This document shows positions 33,932-44,123 of a DNA stretch of 52,590 bases, piece after piece. The notes below the pieces were generated by a model, which saw only the letters and a program-made list of their open reading frames with translations, was not told the origin of the DNA and ran no database searches. The stretch spans positions 1 to 52,590 of the forward strand of contig JARBJD010000432.1 of the NCBI GenBank assembly GCA_033064195.1. The letters run 5' to 3'. Each line of letters opens with the position of its first letter. The stretch's first letter is position 1. The DNA is from Blattamonas nauphoetae (taxonomy: Eukaryota; Preaxostyla; Oxymonadida). Made by a program: the position numbers and the translations under genes.

Positions 33932-34823
33932 TTCATGTCCAAAGACATCACTGGAGATTCAGAAAAGACATCAGACAAAAGGTTCCTCAGAAGTGTGACC
34001 GACCTTACTTCTCTCCCAAGTTTGGATCCTGGGAAATTGATCTTGTCTTTATTCAATCACCAACGTCGAAAACAGTTCTTCAGATTTACCTATTTGCCAT
34101 GAACATCAACACTAAGTACCTTGTAGTAATTCCAGTTCTGGATAAATCATGGAGCAAAGTCAAGACTGCAATCAATGATCTGACTAACCATCGTGGTGTT
34201 CAAGTTAACAACATTCGTGGTGATGGAGAAGCAGCATGGACAAGCGGAGAAGCACAAACGTATTTTGAGGAACAAAAGTCAGCACATATTTCACGAGTTC
34301 ACCATTCACAAATCACAACAGAATTGTCGATCGAGTGATTAGAACAATAAGAGATGGATTCCAAGACAATGCAACACAGATGGCCAATCATTTGCTGATG
34401 AATCAGATGGTGGAATACTACAACATGACTCCACATCGAGCGTACTGGAACAAGTTCACTCCACAGCAAGCACAGAACAATCGTGAAATCGAAGCACTGT
34501 ATATCTCCAGTTGTGAAGAGCAATTGAAGAACATTCAACGACAGCAGACTACACAGCTGCTTTGGAGATACAAACCAGGAAACATTCTGTTGATTCACCT
34601 TGACTTGAACAAGACTGTTGCAAAGTTTCAGAAGAAACGAAGACAGTTTCAATTTGTTGGACAATTCATTGAGTACAAACACGGAAATGTGGTGGCAAAA
34701 CTTCTGAATGGACTCACATGTCTACCAAAAATAGTGTACGTTCCCATTCAACACACAAAGTTCCATGCAGACTCAATTGACAATTTAACTCCTGAGTTCA
34801 TGAATGAGTTCAATTTAGTTTAA
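33932..34823 (+). pseudogene. Polinton retroviral-type integrase region
   Basis: The rve-family enzyme that inserts Polinton ends and makes the 6-bp target repeats. Visible signs: SWEIDLVF with the first Asp, NNIRGDGEAAW with the second Asp, a helical HSQITTE/IRTIRDGF segment where the Glu helix belongs, then YYNMTPHRAYW and a C-terminal SH3-like, lysine-rich stretch (WRYKPGNILLIH...KFQKKRRQFQF). A zinc-binding N-terminal domain is not evident. Broken. Confidence 0.8.
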
Positions 34824-34858
34824 ATCAAAACTGTTTCGAACATTTTTATTCCATTGAA

Positions 34859-35209
34859 ATGTCATCACTGAAAATTTTAGAACCGTTTGATCCTGAACAG
34901 AAATGTTTTGAAAACATCTATGACTTTCAGAGACATTTGGAAAAGAACAGAGAAGAACTGAATAAATACACAACACAGAAACTGAACAGGTTAATCAGAA
35001 TTGATGGATACAGAATCACAAAAATAAGAGGTGAGATCGCACTTAGGAAATCAAGTACAGAGAACAACGGTGAATCCTCGATTGATCAAAGACTGTCAGA
35101 CATTGAAGAATCAATTCGAACTTTAACAGATACTCTCTCAATGAGGCTTCGAAGTCTTGACGATACAATCGGTAATCTCATTCAAGAGTTAACGGAAAGT
35201 TCGGTTTAA
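34859..35209 (+). CDS. Small coiled-coil Polinton ORF
   Basis: A 116-residue frame whose ATG follows CATTTTTATTCCATTGAAATG. Highly charged, helical, with heptad-like spacing in the last 50 residues (IDQRLSDIEESIRTLTDTLS). It ends 21 bp inside the convergent ATPase gene. Function unknown. Confidence 0.6.
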   Translation: MSSLKILEPFDPEQKCFENIYDFQRHLEKNREELNKYTTQKLNRLIRIDGYRITKIRGEIALRKSSTENNGESSIDQRLSDIEESIRTLTDTLSMRLRSLDDTIGNLIQELTESSV

Positions 35210-36100
35210 ACCTTCTTTGTTGATCTCTGTCAGTGTTACTCCATCTGTATTGTATCGAAGAATGATTGCTTCACACTTTTGTTTCCGTTGATAGATATTC
35301 CAGAATTGTCGAATATCAATTGGTGAGTTCAACTGAGGATAGACTCGACTGATTCGTTCTTTGTTGAATCCTCCAAAAATCCACATCGAATCAATGTTTG
35401 ACTTCATGTCTGCTGACAAACTGAAGAGCTCATGCATCGTCAGAAAGAATGTGAACTTTGGTTGTCGATTCTCTAGTAACAAGTCCATCATTGTCATTCT
35501 ATTTTTGGATGTTCTACGTTCACCTAAGATCCTACGACAATCATCAAGGAGGATAATTGTTTGAAGATTCTTCACTGAGAAGTCATCGATGTAAAGTGCA
35601 TCTAAGAGATCCTCTCTGCATTCATCAGTGATTCGATCTTGCCACTGGTTGTCTATAATTTCTTCATACGCTGCTTTTGATTGAGAGAGTTCCAAAAGAA
35701 ATGGTAGTGCTTCATCGTATTTGACTTTCACATATGGAACGTTCAGTATTGGTTTGAACTTATCGAATGTTGGATCAATGTTCTTATCAGTGACGAAGAC
35801 AAACAGATGGAATAGTTCGTTTCTGACTTGAACATTCTGGAGCTTGGCAACCTCTCGAAGAGCATTGAATGTTTTTCCACTTCCTCTGTTTCCAACGAGG
35901 ACATTGACACTATTGCGATTGAAATTCAAGTCTGGATGAATCTGTGATTGCACTTCATGAGAAACATTCCTACTAGATGCTTCACTCAGTTTTGCATTCA
36001 CATATGCTGTAAGAGAAGAGGGTTCCACCCTCCGCGAAACAAAAGGTTTTGTTGTTGAAGATACGGGCGATGCCCTTAGAATGGAATTCGTTCTTTTCAT
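35189..36100 (-). CDS. A32-like genome-packaging ATPase
   Basis: A FtsK/HerA-class ATPase that, in Polintons and related large DNA viruses, pumps DNA into capsids. The 303-residue frame is whole. Walker A is VGNRGSGKT (~69-77), Walker B TIILLDD (~181-187), followed by FFLTMHE, the place of the sensor. The N-terminal ~60 residues are Ser/Thr-rich and likely disordered. It is the only Polinton gene in the centre on the minus strand, head-to-head with 36161 and tail-to-tail with 34859-35209. The start ATG is preceded by TTTTAATTAGAGAGAAATCA. Confidence 0.85.
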   Translation of the reverse strand: MKRTNSILRASPVSSTTKPFVSRRVEPSSLTAYVNAKLSEASSRNVSHEVQSQIHPDLNFNRNSVNVLVGNRGSGKTFNALREVAKLQNVQVRNELFHLFVFVTDKNIDPTFDKFKPILNVPYVKVKYDEALPFLLELSQSKAAYEEIIDNQWQDRITDECREDLLDALYIDDFSVKNLQTIILLDDCRRILGERRTSKNRMTMMDLLLENRQPKFTFFLTMHELFSLSADMKSNIDSMWIFGGFNKERISRVYPQLNSPIDIRQFWNIYQRKQKCEAIILRYNTDGVTLTEINKEGLNRTFR

Positions 36101-36160
36101 TTATGATTTCTCTCTAATTAAAATATAGTTTTGGATTTTTTTATTTTGTATGAAAACACA

Positions 36161-37112
36161 ATGTCGAAGATACAATACATTCCCGCAAAGAGAAAGGCAC
36201 CAGCGAAGAAACCGAAAATGAGATATGATCAGGGGGCTTTGAATGCAATGAAAAGAATCTATGCTGATGATGACATTCGCACCAAATTCAATTCTGCACT
36301 CAGTAGTGTTCCATCAGCTTTGGAATACATTGAAAGGACTGGACAAAACTGGAGAGTGGAAATGGAAAACATGGAAAAGTTCCTGATGTGATGGTCTACG
36401 ACAAAGACAATGGAGATCTGGTTGCAGCAAATGGTTTCATGCTTGCATCATACAACAGTCGACCTGTCGTCGAGACATACTATTCAATGAATCCAACACC
36501 AGATATGCGAAGACAAACTCCATACTCATCATATCGTCAAGATCATGGAAGAAGAATCAAAGCTGCACACAACAACTTCCTCAAAACTGGAACATTCGAT
36601 TTACCAGGAAACTATCGTGAAGTCAACTACCAAGAAATGCAAGCACAACGATCACAACAACCTTATGCAATAATGAAGAAAGCAGTTGGTGAATTCATGA
36701 ATGATACTTTGAAGGTGTATCGGGCAAGTCGAGATCAACCAGCAGATCTCAGCAAAAATGTGTTGGACAATATGGTTTTCAATTCCATTCAATCCAAGAT
36801 TGCATCAAAGATGTGGGATCAGTGGCTTGAAGACTATGTTGAAGGTTTCATCAGTTCAAATCCAGATCATCAGAGGACGAAAGCAAGAAAAGCGTTTAAG
36901 GAACAAATTCATCCCCAGTTCCTCGAAATCATCACAAAACAGAAGATTTGCAAACTTTCCTTGGTCGTTATTCAGCAAACATCTCAACATTTGTGAACGA
37001 ACAGACAACTGCAGCGTACCGAACAAGAACGGGAGATATCGGTAGATTCCAAACAGGACATATGTCTGAATATGCTCGATTCGCACACTTGGAGAAAGAT
37101 ATGAGTGATTAA
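36161..37112 (+). pseudogene. Polinton gene region, unknown, Arg/Tyr-rich
   Basis: Opens with a very basic segment (KRKAPAKKPKMR) and continues with Asn/Gln/Tyr/Arg-rich helical sequence (for example RRIKAAHNNFLKTG, KAVGEFMNDTLKVYRAS). It is divergent from the ATPase gene and behind TTTTTTTATTTTGTATG. The basic start would suit a DNA-binding core or minor virion protein. No family recognised. Broken. Confidence 0.5.
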
Positions 37113-37149
37113 AAACATAATATATATTTTTTTATTTTTACAGAAAGTG

Positions 37150-37737
37150 ATGCAGCCAATTCTAAGTTGTCAATTTACGAAACACACAAGTTCTTCTTCA
37201 GTTCCAACGTCAATCACCAACAATGTGATCATCGATAGTAAAGGATCAACTTCTGGAAGATCAAAACTCGAAGATCGAAATGAACAATGCGCGAATGTCG
37301 AACTAGACAATGTTCCAGGTACGTATGATCCACCGCCACTTGAGATCTATCCATCTGCACCAATCCAAAGTCGTTCAATCCCACTGAGAGAATACACTTC
37401 TAACATTTCAGCATTCAAGGATCAGCTACTGCTTGTTTACAAGAATGCATTCGCCTGTGAAAAGAAACTACTGAATAATCTCATTGAACCATCGAAGAAA
37501 CTGATCACAAACCAAAGTGATTTATGTGCACTGATTGCTACACTCACTGGAATCAATGATGTGGTGATTGAACTGGATGATTTGTCTGACAAGTGCCTAT
37601 GTCTGAATAAACTCCCAATCTTTCGAACCATTTTCAAGATCCTTGTTGGTGGAAAAGATATGAGCATTGCCTTCAACGAAGCATACAACATTATACTCAA
37701 TTATGGAATTTCATTGACAAAGGCAATTCCTCGTTAG
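37150..37737 (+). CDS. Polinton ORF of unknown function, ~196 residues
   Basis: The ATG at 37150 is chosen because it follows the TTTTTTTATTTTTACAG block. The N-terminal ~80 residues are Ser/Pro/Asn-rich and contain a proline cluster (YDPPPLEIYPSAP) like late-domain motifs. The C-terminal ~110 residues are helical and hydrophobic (LCALIATLTGINDVVIELDD). Possibly structural; no family recognised. Confidence 0.55.
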   Translation: MQPILSCQFTKHTSSSSVPTSITNNVIIDSKGSTSGRSKLEDRNEQCANVELDNVPGTYDPPPLEIYPSAPIQSRSIPLREYTSNISAFKDQLLLVYKNAFACEKKLLNNLIEPSKKLITNQSDLCALIATLTGINDVVIELDDLSDKCLCLNKLPIFRTIFKILVGGKDMSIAFNEAYNIILNYGISLTKAIPR

Positions 37738-37751
37738 AAAAATTAATGAAT

Positions 37752-37772
37752 TGTATTTTTATTTTTACATAA
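37752..37772 (+). promoter_or_regulatory. T-rich block TATTTTTATTTTTACATAA before ATG
   Basis: Near-identical blocks stand at 38103-38122, 44819-44837 and 46715-46735, with looser ones before 25964, 28000, 28469, 32900, 34859, 36161, 37150 and 48435. The spacing to ATG is 4-18 bases and the last bases often read TAAATG or GAAATG. Probably a shared promoter or leader signal. Confidence 0.6.
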
Positions 37773-38087
37773 ATGGCACCAGGAAGTTTCAACAAACTCA
37801 AAAATATTGGCAAACAGTTCTTTCAATTCATCAAACCTCTAGCTCCATCACTGCTTCAGGTTGGAGGTGGCTTGCTCTCTCAAACGAACAACAAGTTTGG
37901 ACAAACAGCAGGAGGAATCCTGAGTGGCTTAGGCGGAATGATGGATGTATACCAACAGAACAAAGCAATCAATCGAGCACCACAACAACCACAGATGATT
38001 GATTATGAACCACCACGAAATGCACGGTATTCAAACGATGACATACCACAATCGTCAAATTCCAAGATTCAATTCAAAGGATTATAA
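37773..38087 (+). CDS. Small Gly-rich amphipathic Polinton protein
   Basis: 104 residues starting MAPGSFNKLKNIGKQFFQF, then a glycine-rich hydrophobic run (LLQVGGGLLSQ...AGGILSGLGGMMDV) and a polar tail. The N-terminus is shared in style with the next gene (MAPGWLSKLAAVGK at 38123). An amphipathic start followed by Gly-rich hydrophobics recalls membrane-active minor virion proteins such as adenovirus pVI. That is analogy, not homology shown. Confidence 0.55.
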   Translation: MAPGSFNKLKNIGKQFFQFIKPLAPSLLQVGGGLLSQTNNKFGQTAGGILSGLGGMMDVYQQNKAINRAPQQPQMIDYEPPRNARYSNDDIPQSSNSKIQFKGL

Positions 38088-38102
38088 TTTGTTTGTGTTC
38101 TA

Positions 38103-38122
38103 GTTTTTAATTTTTTACATAA
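38103..38122 (+). promoter_or_regulatory. T-rich block before ATG 38123
   Basis: GTTTTTAATTTTTTACATAA directly before ATGGCACCAGG, almost the same as at 37752-37772. The two leaders and first codons look duplicated. Confidence 0.55.
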
Positions 38123-38193
38123 ATGGCACCAGGTTGGTTATCAAAATTAGCAGCAGTTGGAAAAATATACTCAGAGTTGGAGCTCCATTTCTG
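38123..38193 (+). pseudogene. Polinton gene interrupted by Mutator-like element, 5' piece
   Basis: Begins MAPGWLSKLAAVGK and runs into the 9-bp target repeat at 38185-38193. Further sequence of the same Polinton region resumes at 44584 and runs to about 44.8 kb, where it is Lys/Glu-rich and helical. Probably a second minor virion protein. Fossil. Confidence 0.6.
38185..38193 (+). repeat. Target-site repeat CCATTTCTG, left
   Basis: A 9-bp repeat found again at 44575-44583; 9 bp is typical for Mutator-like elements. Confidence 0.85.
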
Positions 38194-38672
38194 GGCTGCC
38201 TCAATTTGAAGTTGGTTTTCTCGAGTACCGTTGGTATTCTAAGCTGCAGTTGGTTTTCTGAACGACCGTTGGTTTTCTGAACGACCGTTGGTTTTCTGAA
38301 TGACCGTTGGAAATCTGCAAAAAGTTGGTTTTTAAACCATATCAGTGTGGATGTTTGATCAAAAAATTGTACAAATAGACGAGTTGGTAGATTCAGAGAC
38401 TTCCGCTGTTGGGACCCAGGTTCGAATCCCGGGATCGTCAACTTTTTCTTCAATGGATTTTTCTGACATGATCATACACATTTTTTGTGAAATTATAGCA
38501 GTATTCATGATCGGATGAGTAATGTTCGACAATTGGATTGAATTTGCCTTTTTGAATCGGATCATCCCGCTCTCTCTTAAACTCACCTCTTCTCTCCAAT
38601 CAACTTATTGAGACTCTTCGATAGTTCAGGATGCACCATACAACAGCAATCAACACCTGGATGCGAAGCGCT
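38194..38672 (+). repeat. Mutator-like element left arm
   Basis: Matches 44124-44574 in reverse complement. Its outer part has tandem copies of ACCGTTGGTTTTCTGAACG (one more copy than the right arm), then a tRNA-like module at 38378-38440. It ends at GATGCGAAGCGCT. Confidence 0.85.
38378..38440 (+). other. tRNA-like module in Mutator-like left arm
   Basis: 63 nt with a perfect B box GGTTCGAATCCC, a 3' GATCGTCA that pairs with the 5' GACGA, and a D-arm-like TTGGTAGATTC. It is about 10 nt shorter than a tRNA and the anticodon stem does not form, so it is probably tRNA-derived and not a working tRNA. Confidence 0.6.
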
Positions 38673-39237
38673 GAAGTTTGAAGCGGAGATCAAGAATACT
38701 GAAGCCATCCAATTCTCCTCATTCTCTACTGCCATCTGCAGATTGGTTGGACGGTTGAAACGCACTCGATTCATATGATATGGATTTCATTGTTTTCTGG
38801 AACCAGATAGTAAGTCATCCCCAACTCCTGTGCTGCACAAATCCAGTTTGTTTTGAACACTTCACCAACCAATATTTCGGAAACAAGACAATATCACGTC
38901 TTCAATTCATTCAGTGCATGTCACAAGCAATCAAGAAAACAAAATATTCGCGAAAATAGGCTCAGAAACTGGTAAAGAATGGGTAAAACGATAATAGCCT
39001 CAGATCCCTCCCCGAATCTCTAACGTCTCATGTACAGGCAAGAACGGGCAGGACGCACAGAGCAAGACACTGCCAGAACAGAAAGCGACAGCGAGATTCA
39101 GCGCAGAACAGGACAGCCAAATAATGACGAGCTTCGAAGCAGAACAGAACGCGGAGGAAGAAAGAGGATGGGACACGAACCAAAAGAAAGGGAACGGGCC
39201 ACGACGGCAGATCCACCCAATCCGATCGGAGAAACAA

Positions 39238-40297
39238 TCAGAAATGGTGCTTCTTCATCGCAGCCACAGCCTTCCCCTTCGCGACTGGTGTTGTCGGTGT
39301 TCTCTTCTTCACACTCGCAGAATGCACACTGCCGTATTTTGGGGAAGAGGGGGAGGGTGTGGGAGGGGTTGTGGGGAGCGAGACCAACTTTGGGGCTGGC
39401 TTCGAGTGTTGCGGCGAGCGCATCCCATTCCCGCGCGAGAACCGGAGCATCGTCACAAGAACAGGACTCGGCGGTTCGTTCAAGTTCGCGTGGTCCTTCG
39501 GAGGCGAAAGGGGGTTTGTGAGTGTGGGCGACGAGGGGCGAGAGCGGTCTGTGTTGTAGTCCGCTGCCGACGGAGGGGTGTGCGGTGGGGGCGAGAAGAG
39601 CGGCAGGAAGTGCTGGTCGGTGCGCAGTGAGAGCGGGGTGGGGTTCAGTTCAATCACCGACTCGCTTTCTTCGCTCGTTGCGCACGTCGGCGAATCAATT
39701 CGCGAGGAGGAGGCCAGCGAATCCAGTGACGCTGCGGACGAGACTTGTGTTCGGCGATGGCGTATTTCGGTCCAAACTCGTCGCAGGACTGCGAAGTGGT
39801 TCTGCCGACGATTTCGGAGCGGTGCCCGGCCGATCCTTGCCGTCGGAGGGCGTTTTGTTCGATTGTCCGAAGAGCTGACAGTTTCGGCTTCCAGCTTCCA
39901 TCAATTCCAGAATCGTCGGGTGCCCCAAGAATTGTGCCGGCACATTCTGAACATTAATCTGCGGCACGTCCAATCCGAGTGGAGTGTAGCTTCAGCAAGC
40001 GCTGGTCAGCGGGTGGGCGACACGCGAAAGAAGCGGGCTCGTTTTCGCCAACTTCAGCGGCATTCGGTGTCTCCTCGCATCGCCCGACTGCAGAATCGAT
40101 CCCGCAGGCTCCGTCCCGCTTGTCGGTTCACTCGTCTGCGGTCGTTTCGTCAACAAGCTCGATTTCGGTTTCACAACACACGGCGCCAGTGAGCTGGGGA
40201 GCTTCACTTTCGGAGCAGTACGCACACTCGGCGCAGACTGAGTCAGTCGCACTGCCTGGTTGAACGACGTTTTGTGAAGAGTGAACGATTCCTGCAA
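39238..40297 (-). pseudogene. Ser/Pro/Thr-rich captured exon sequence
   Basis: Minus-strand frames reading a low-complexity basic, Ser/Pro/Thr-rich tail (for example PTTPPTPSPSSPKYGSVHSA, ending KGKAVAAMKKHHF at 39238). A 3' splice-like CTTTGCAG stands before GAATCGTTCACTC at 40292. In the same frame a TGA at 39992-39994 interrupts otherwise continuous coding, and the frame changes again before 39657. It probably followed the phosphatase-like piece in the source gene. Decayed copy. Confidence 0.45.
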
Positions 40298-40416
40298 AGA
40301 CGAGGCGTTCGCACAAGACGACTAATCACTCCAGCTTGCTTCCTCAACCCCGAAACGAACGATCGCTTCATCCGAGTCCGCCGGCTCAGCGACGTCACTT
40401 CCATCGCATGCTCCAC

Positions 40417-40773
40417 TCACCAACTGTAGTGGTGAATCAGAAAAATCGACACAATCAGCATCGCGCGGTTGTGCCCTTGAGGTGAATGAACCAGGATCAC
40501 CCCGTCACCATCAAGTGCTTTGTCAAGAAAGCTGCACACACGGCTCACATGTTTCGCTGGCGATGCCAAGAATGTCGAAGGATCTAACTCAGACATCGGC
40601 AGAGACAGTATCGACACGTTATTCACACTCCAAACATTCGAACCAGATGTCGTTCCAGTTCCACAGATCACCACATGAGTGATTCGTTGAGTGTTCAGAA
40701 ACTTGCGAACGAGGAGAATGACGGCGAGAAGAAAACGAACAGCAATCGAAGAAGTGGTATCCTCATTCCCCAA
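40417..40773 (-). pseudogene. Dual-specificity-phosphatase-like fragment, Cys replaced
   Basis: The minus-strand frame ends with DGVILVHSPQGHNRAMLIVS followed by a hydrophobic helix, the layout of a DUSP P-loop (VLVHCxxGxxRS). The catalytic Cys position is Ser and the final Ser is Ala, so it would be a STYX-like pseudophosphatase. The preceding ILSLPMSELDP...FLDKAL fits the usual D-loop and helix. The frame ends at a GTGAGT donor-like site (AGTTG|GTGAGT), consistent with an exon. There is no ATG at its head. Best read as a captured host exon. Confidence 0.55.
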
Positions 40774-40862
40774 AACAATTGAGGCATCAGCTTAGACACA
40801 GGCGTGGGTGGAGATGGAGGAACCATCATCGGTCCGAGTTCTCGCAAAGTGGAGTACGTCGG

Positions 40863-43800
40863 CTAATCACATTGACTGTGACGTGCATGTTGTGATGGCT
40901 GCTGTTCCAGTGAGGATGAACTGTGTCTGACAGAGTGCGATATGGAGAGGACGCCAAAAGTTGTATCGGAGGTTGTTGAGCAGGATGTGTATGTGCAGGC
41001 GGTGACTGTCACATCAAAAATAGGCCTGAAGCTGACATTTTGACAGACTTCCTTGACATCGAGTGTGAGATGAGGAGTGATGAGTAGTCGAAGGCGGAGA
41101 TGAAAATCCATTATCCAGATTGTCCGCTTGAACACTGACAGATTGAATCGAATTTTGAGTCGGTTGCAAGACTTGAAGGTGGGAATTTGGATGGACACGA
41201 AATCGAGATCCCTCTGCCGTCATGTGTGGAGGATCACGTGGAGAACGAGCATTCTCTGATGATGGGATGATGTTGACGAGGCTGGACGGGAGGGCAGAGT
41301 TCCGACAGACGCGGATGACAGGGTCGATGGAAGAACGACGATCAGTTTGGAGGATGCCAGATCATCCATACACATTGATGTTCGTGGCAGCAAAGAGGTC
41401 AGTTATGAGGCTGTGAGTCCGCTGGGTTCCAGGAACAGCGCTGCCAAATCTTCTGTTCTGTTCATCTGTTTGGTGAGTGTGATTGTGGTGAATCCAGAAG
41501 GGATTGTGGGGTGTGTGCGAGTTGGACACGACGCGCTTGGTTGAGCAAACTCCCCAAATTGATTGTCGTCTTCCGACGCAACAGTGAAACTGTCACGTGA
41601 CAACAAGAATGTTCCCTCTGTCTCATACCCTCCCTTTCGCCCACTCCTTCTCTTCTTCTTCCCCATCTGACCTGGCGGAAGAAAGATTCTCCTCTCCCCT
41701 TCACACGCAGCCACAATCTGCTGATCTTTCTCCAACACACTCCCAACACTCGACAGGCTCGCGAAACTTGATGCACAACATTTCAAGCTGACAGTGTCGC
41801 CTGCATCGTCTGGCATTGTCCAACCTTCCACAGAAGAGACAATAGTGAGTGTGGACGTTGTGAGCTCGTCCTCTTCTTCCTCCCTCTTCGCCAATCCTCC
41901 TGTTTCCGCTTCTTCTTCACCAGGAATGTCCCATTCGTTCTTTGCTCCTCTTCGCTCTTCTTCCAGTGCATTTTAGGCTTCGAGTTGTTGTTTTGCTCGT
42001 TCAACCGTTTAGATTCTTGTTTCAGCCATTCGTTCTCTTCACTTGTTTGATACTCATCCAGCGAGTCGTTCTCATCTTCATCCCTCCTTCCTCTCATCAC
42101 TTCCTCCTCCAACACTCCCAACACCCCAACCATCCCTTCCACCACTCTCCCTCTCTACTCCCATCCTCACCACTCTCTTCATCTTCTTCTCACACCATTT
42201 TCGAGTTCATGGACGTGGTCTTGGAGTGTACAGACTACAATTGTCCAATCTGAGCTCTGTCGACTCTTTCATTCCTTACAAGCCTGTTCTTCTTCTCTCC
42301 CATCTCCTTCATTCCACTCGACCTTCCGCTCATCAGCATCTCGTCGTTGAGTGGAAGGATGGAGAAGAGGAGGTTGGTTGCAGATGGAAGAGGAAATAGA
42401 GAAATGGGGACGAGGTGGAGGAAGTGGAAAAGACCAATTCTGAAATCTTCGTGGAAAGCTGATCAAGAAGATTGATTGTTCAGGCGAGGCTGGAGACACA
42501 GGTTGTGATCTGGTCGAGTGAGATGTCGGGATGGTACGAGGAATGGAGAACATGAGTTGGTTGTTGACCGGAGGAGAGACGAGTGAAGACGACGAATGAT
42601 ATGAACGAAGCTGTGAGAAGCACGACAATTAGTGTGTTGGTTCTTCTTTCAGCTCGTCGTCGAGTTGGAGTGATGGCGGAAGGGTCGGTTCGGGATGATC
42701 GAGCTTATGATCGTTAGCTTCCATTGTCTCACCAACAGAGAGAATTAAAACGTTCAAAGGGTGTCGTCCTTGAAGCAAGGGCAGCGAGAGGGGATGAAGA
42801 GAGGGCGACTTCAGTCTTTCCACTGTGGGGCGGTAGTCAATGAACATTTGTGTCGACTTAGCGTGGAATTCGTGTTCTGAGGGAATTTTCGAGCCCAGAG
42901 TGGAAAGTATACGATAGACGGGTGAAGGAAAAGGAGAGATCTCTATTGGGTAATGAAGAGACCACGGAGGGTGATCAAGGTGGTCGATGTGATGTGAGGG
43001 TGAAAGCCTGGCGGAACAATCCCAAAGAAGAAGTAGATGGGTTGTGGAACGTGGGGAGGTCGGAAAGTTTGGGAGAGGCTTCGATATATTAAAATTTTGT
43101 GCTGACATCAACAAAATCAGTGCAGAACTTGTTGAGCATCAATATCCGCGTAGAGAAGAGAAATATGTATGCCATCTTCTGCAGATAACTTTCTTTCGTT
43201 TCAAATGTGTCCGGATTGTCTGTAGTATGCAAATCTTTCGCAATAAGTGTTAAATTTTGGCGTGTTCTGAGATTGACTGCCGCAGCTACTGAAGGCGGGA
43301 GAGCTTCGAAGGAAAATGAAAATGTGAACATTAGTGGCAGTTTTCAGTCGTTTGGAGAGGGATGAGAGGTGCAGAGCTCATTGAACGCGCGTCGGACTGG
43401 CCGAGAATGTCAACGTACCTGCCTTCCCAGCTGACGAACAGGACGCAATGAGTGTCATCAAAACCAAGATTGTCGCACTCAATGTAGATTGAACAATGAG
43501 CTTTTCCTTCAACAGGCAGGAGTGGCGGAGTTTGGCGTGTTTGGGGTATCATTCTTCTCTTCACCACCAGCTCCACCGAGATGCTCAGTTTCAACAAAGG
43601 AGTGGACACTCTTCGGATGTTCGAGCATTCCTAAGAAGCTTTATTAGAGCAGTACTTTCGGCGAAGAACAGAGAAGATGTGAGTGTTTGGACAGATCCAG
43701 TATCAAAATTAGGAAGAAGTGACGATTCATTTGCAGAAACACCATTTGCCGATGGATTGTTGGAATGTCCACTTTTGGAGAGATGGGCGTGGAATTGCAG

Positions 43801-44093
43801 TCGACCATGTTTACTTCTGAGTTTGTTGAATTCGTGATATAAGCTGTTAAAATATGTCAATTCCACTTCATTGAGCACGTTTATCTTTGTTGGTAGGTTT
43901 TGGAGCTGAATTGCTTCTGAAGCCACCATCTTCGATGTGGATGACTGATGGTGAATGAAGATGCATTGCTCCTCCACCAACAGTTGTAGTATTACGATTG
44001 AAGTAACAACGATATATGTACGCAAGATCGCGATCAAGATCGATTCAAGCTCTGTTGGGAGCTGAACTGGAAATGATGATGGAATCGAAGACA
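40863..44093 (-). other. Host-like minus-strand DNA in Mutator-like element
   Basis: Several minus-strand open stretches (about 40863-41198, 41403-42145, 42269-43114, 43331-44037) share base composition with the host genes and not with the Polinton. They are charged or Ser/Pro-rich and could be exons of one captured gene upstream of the phosphatase-like piece. No domain recognised. Confidence 0.35.
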
Positions 44094-44123
44094 GTTAGTA
44101 CTTCTAATTCACGGAAATTAACA

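Noticed and set aside
38378-38440. Functional tRNA gene in the Mutator-like arm
   Set aside because: Only 63 nt, no proper anticodon stem, though the acceptor pairs over five bases.
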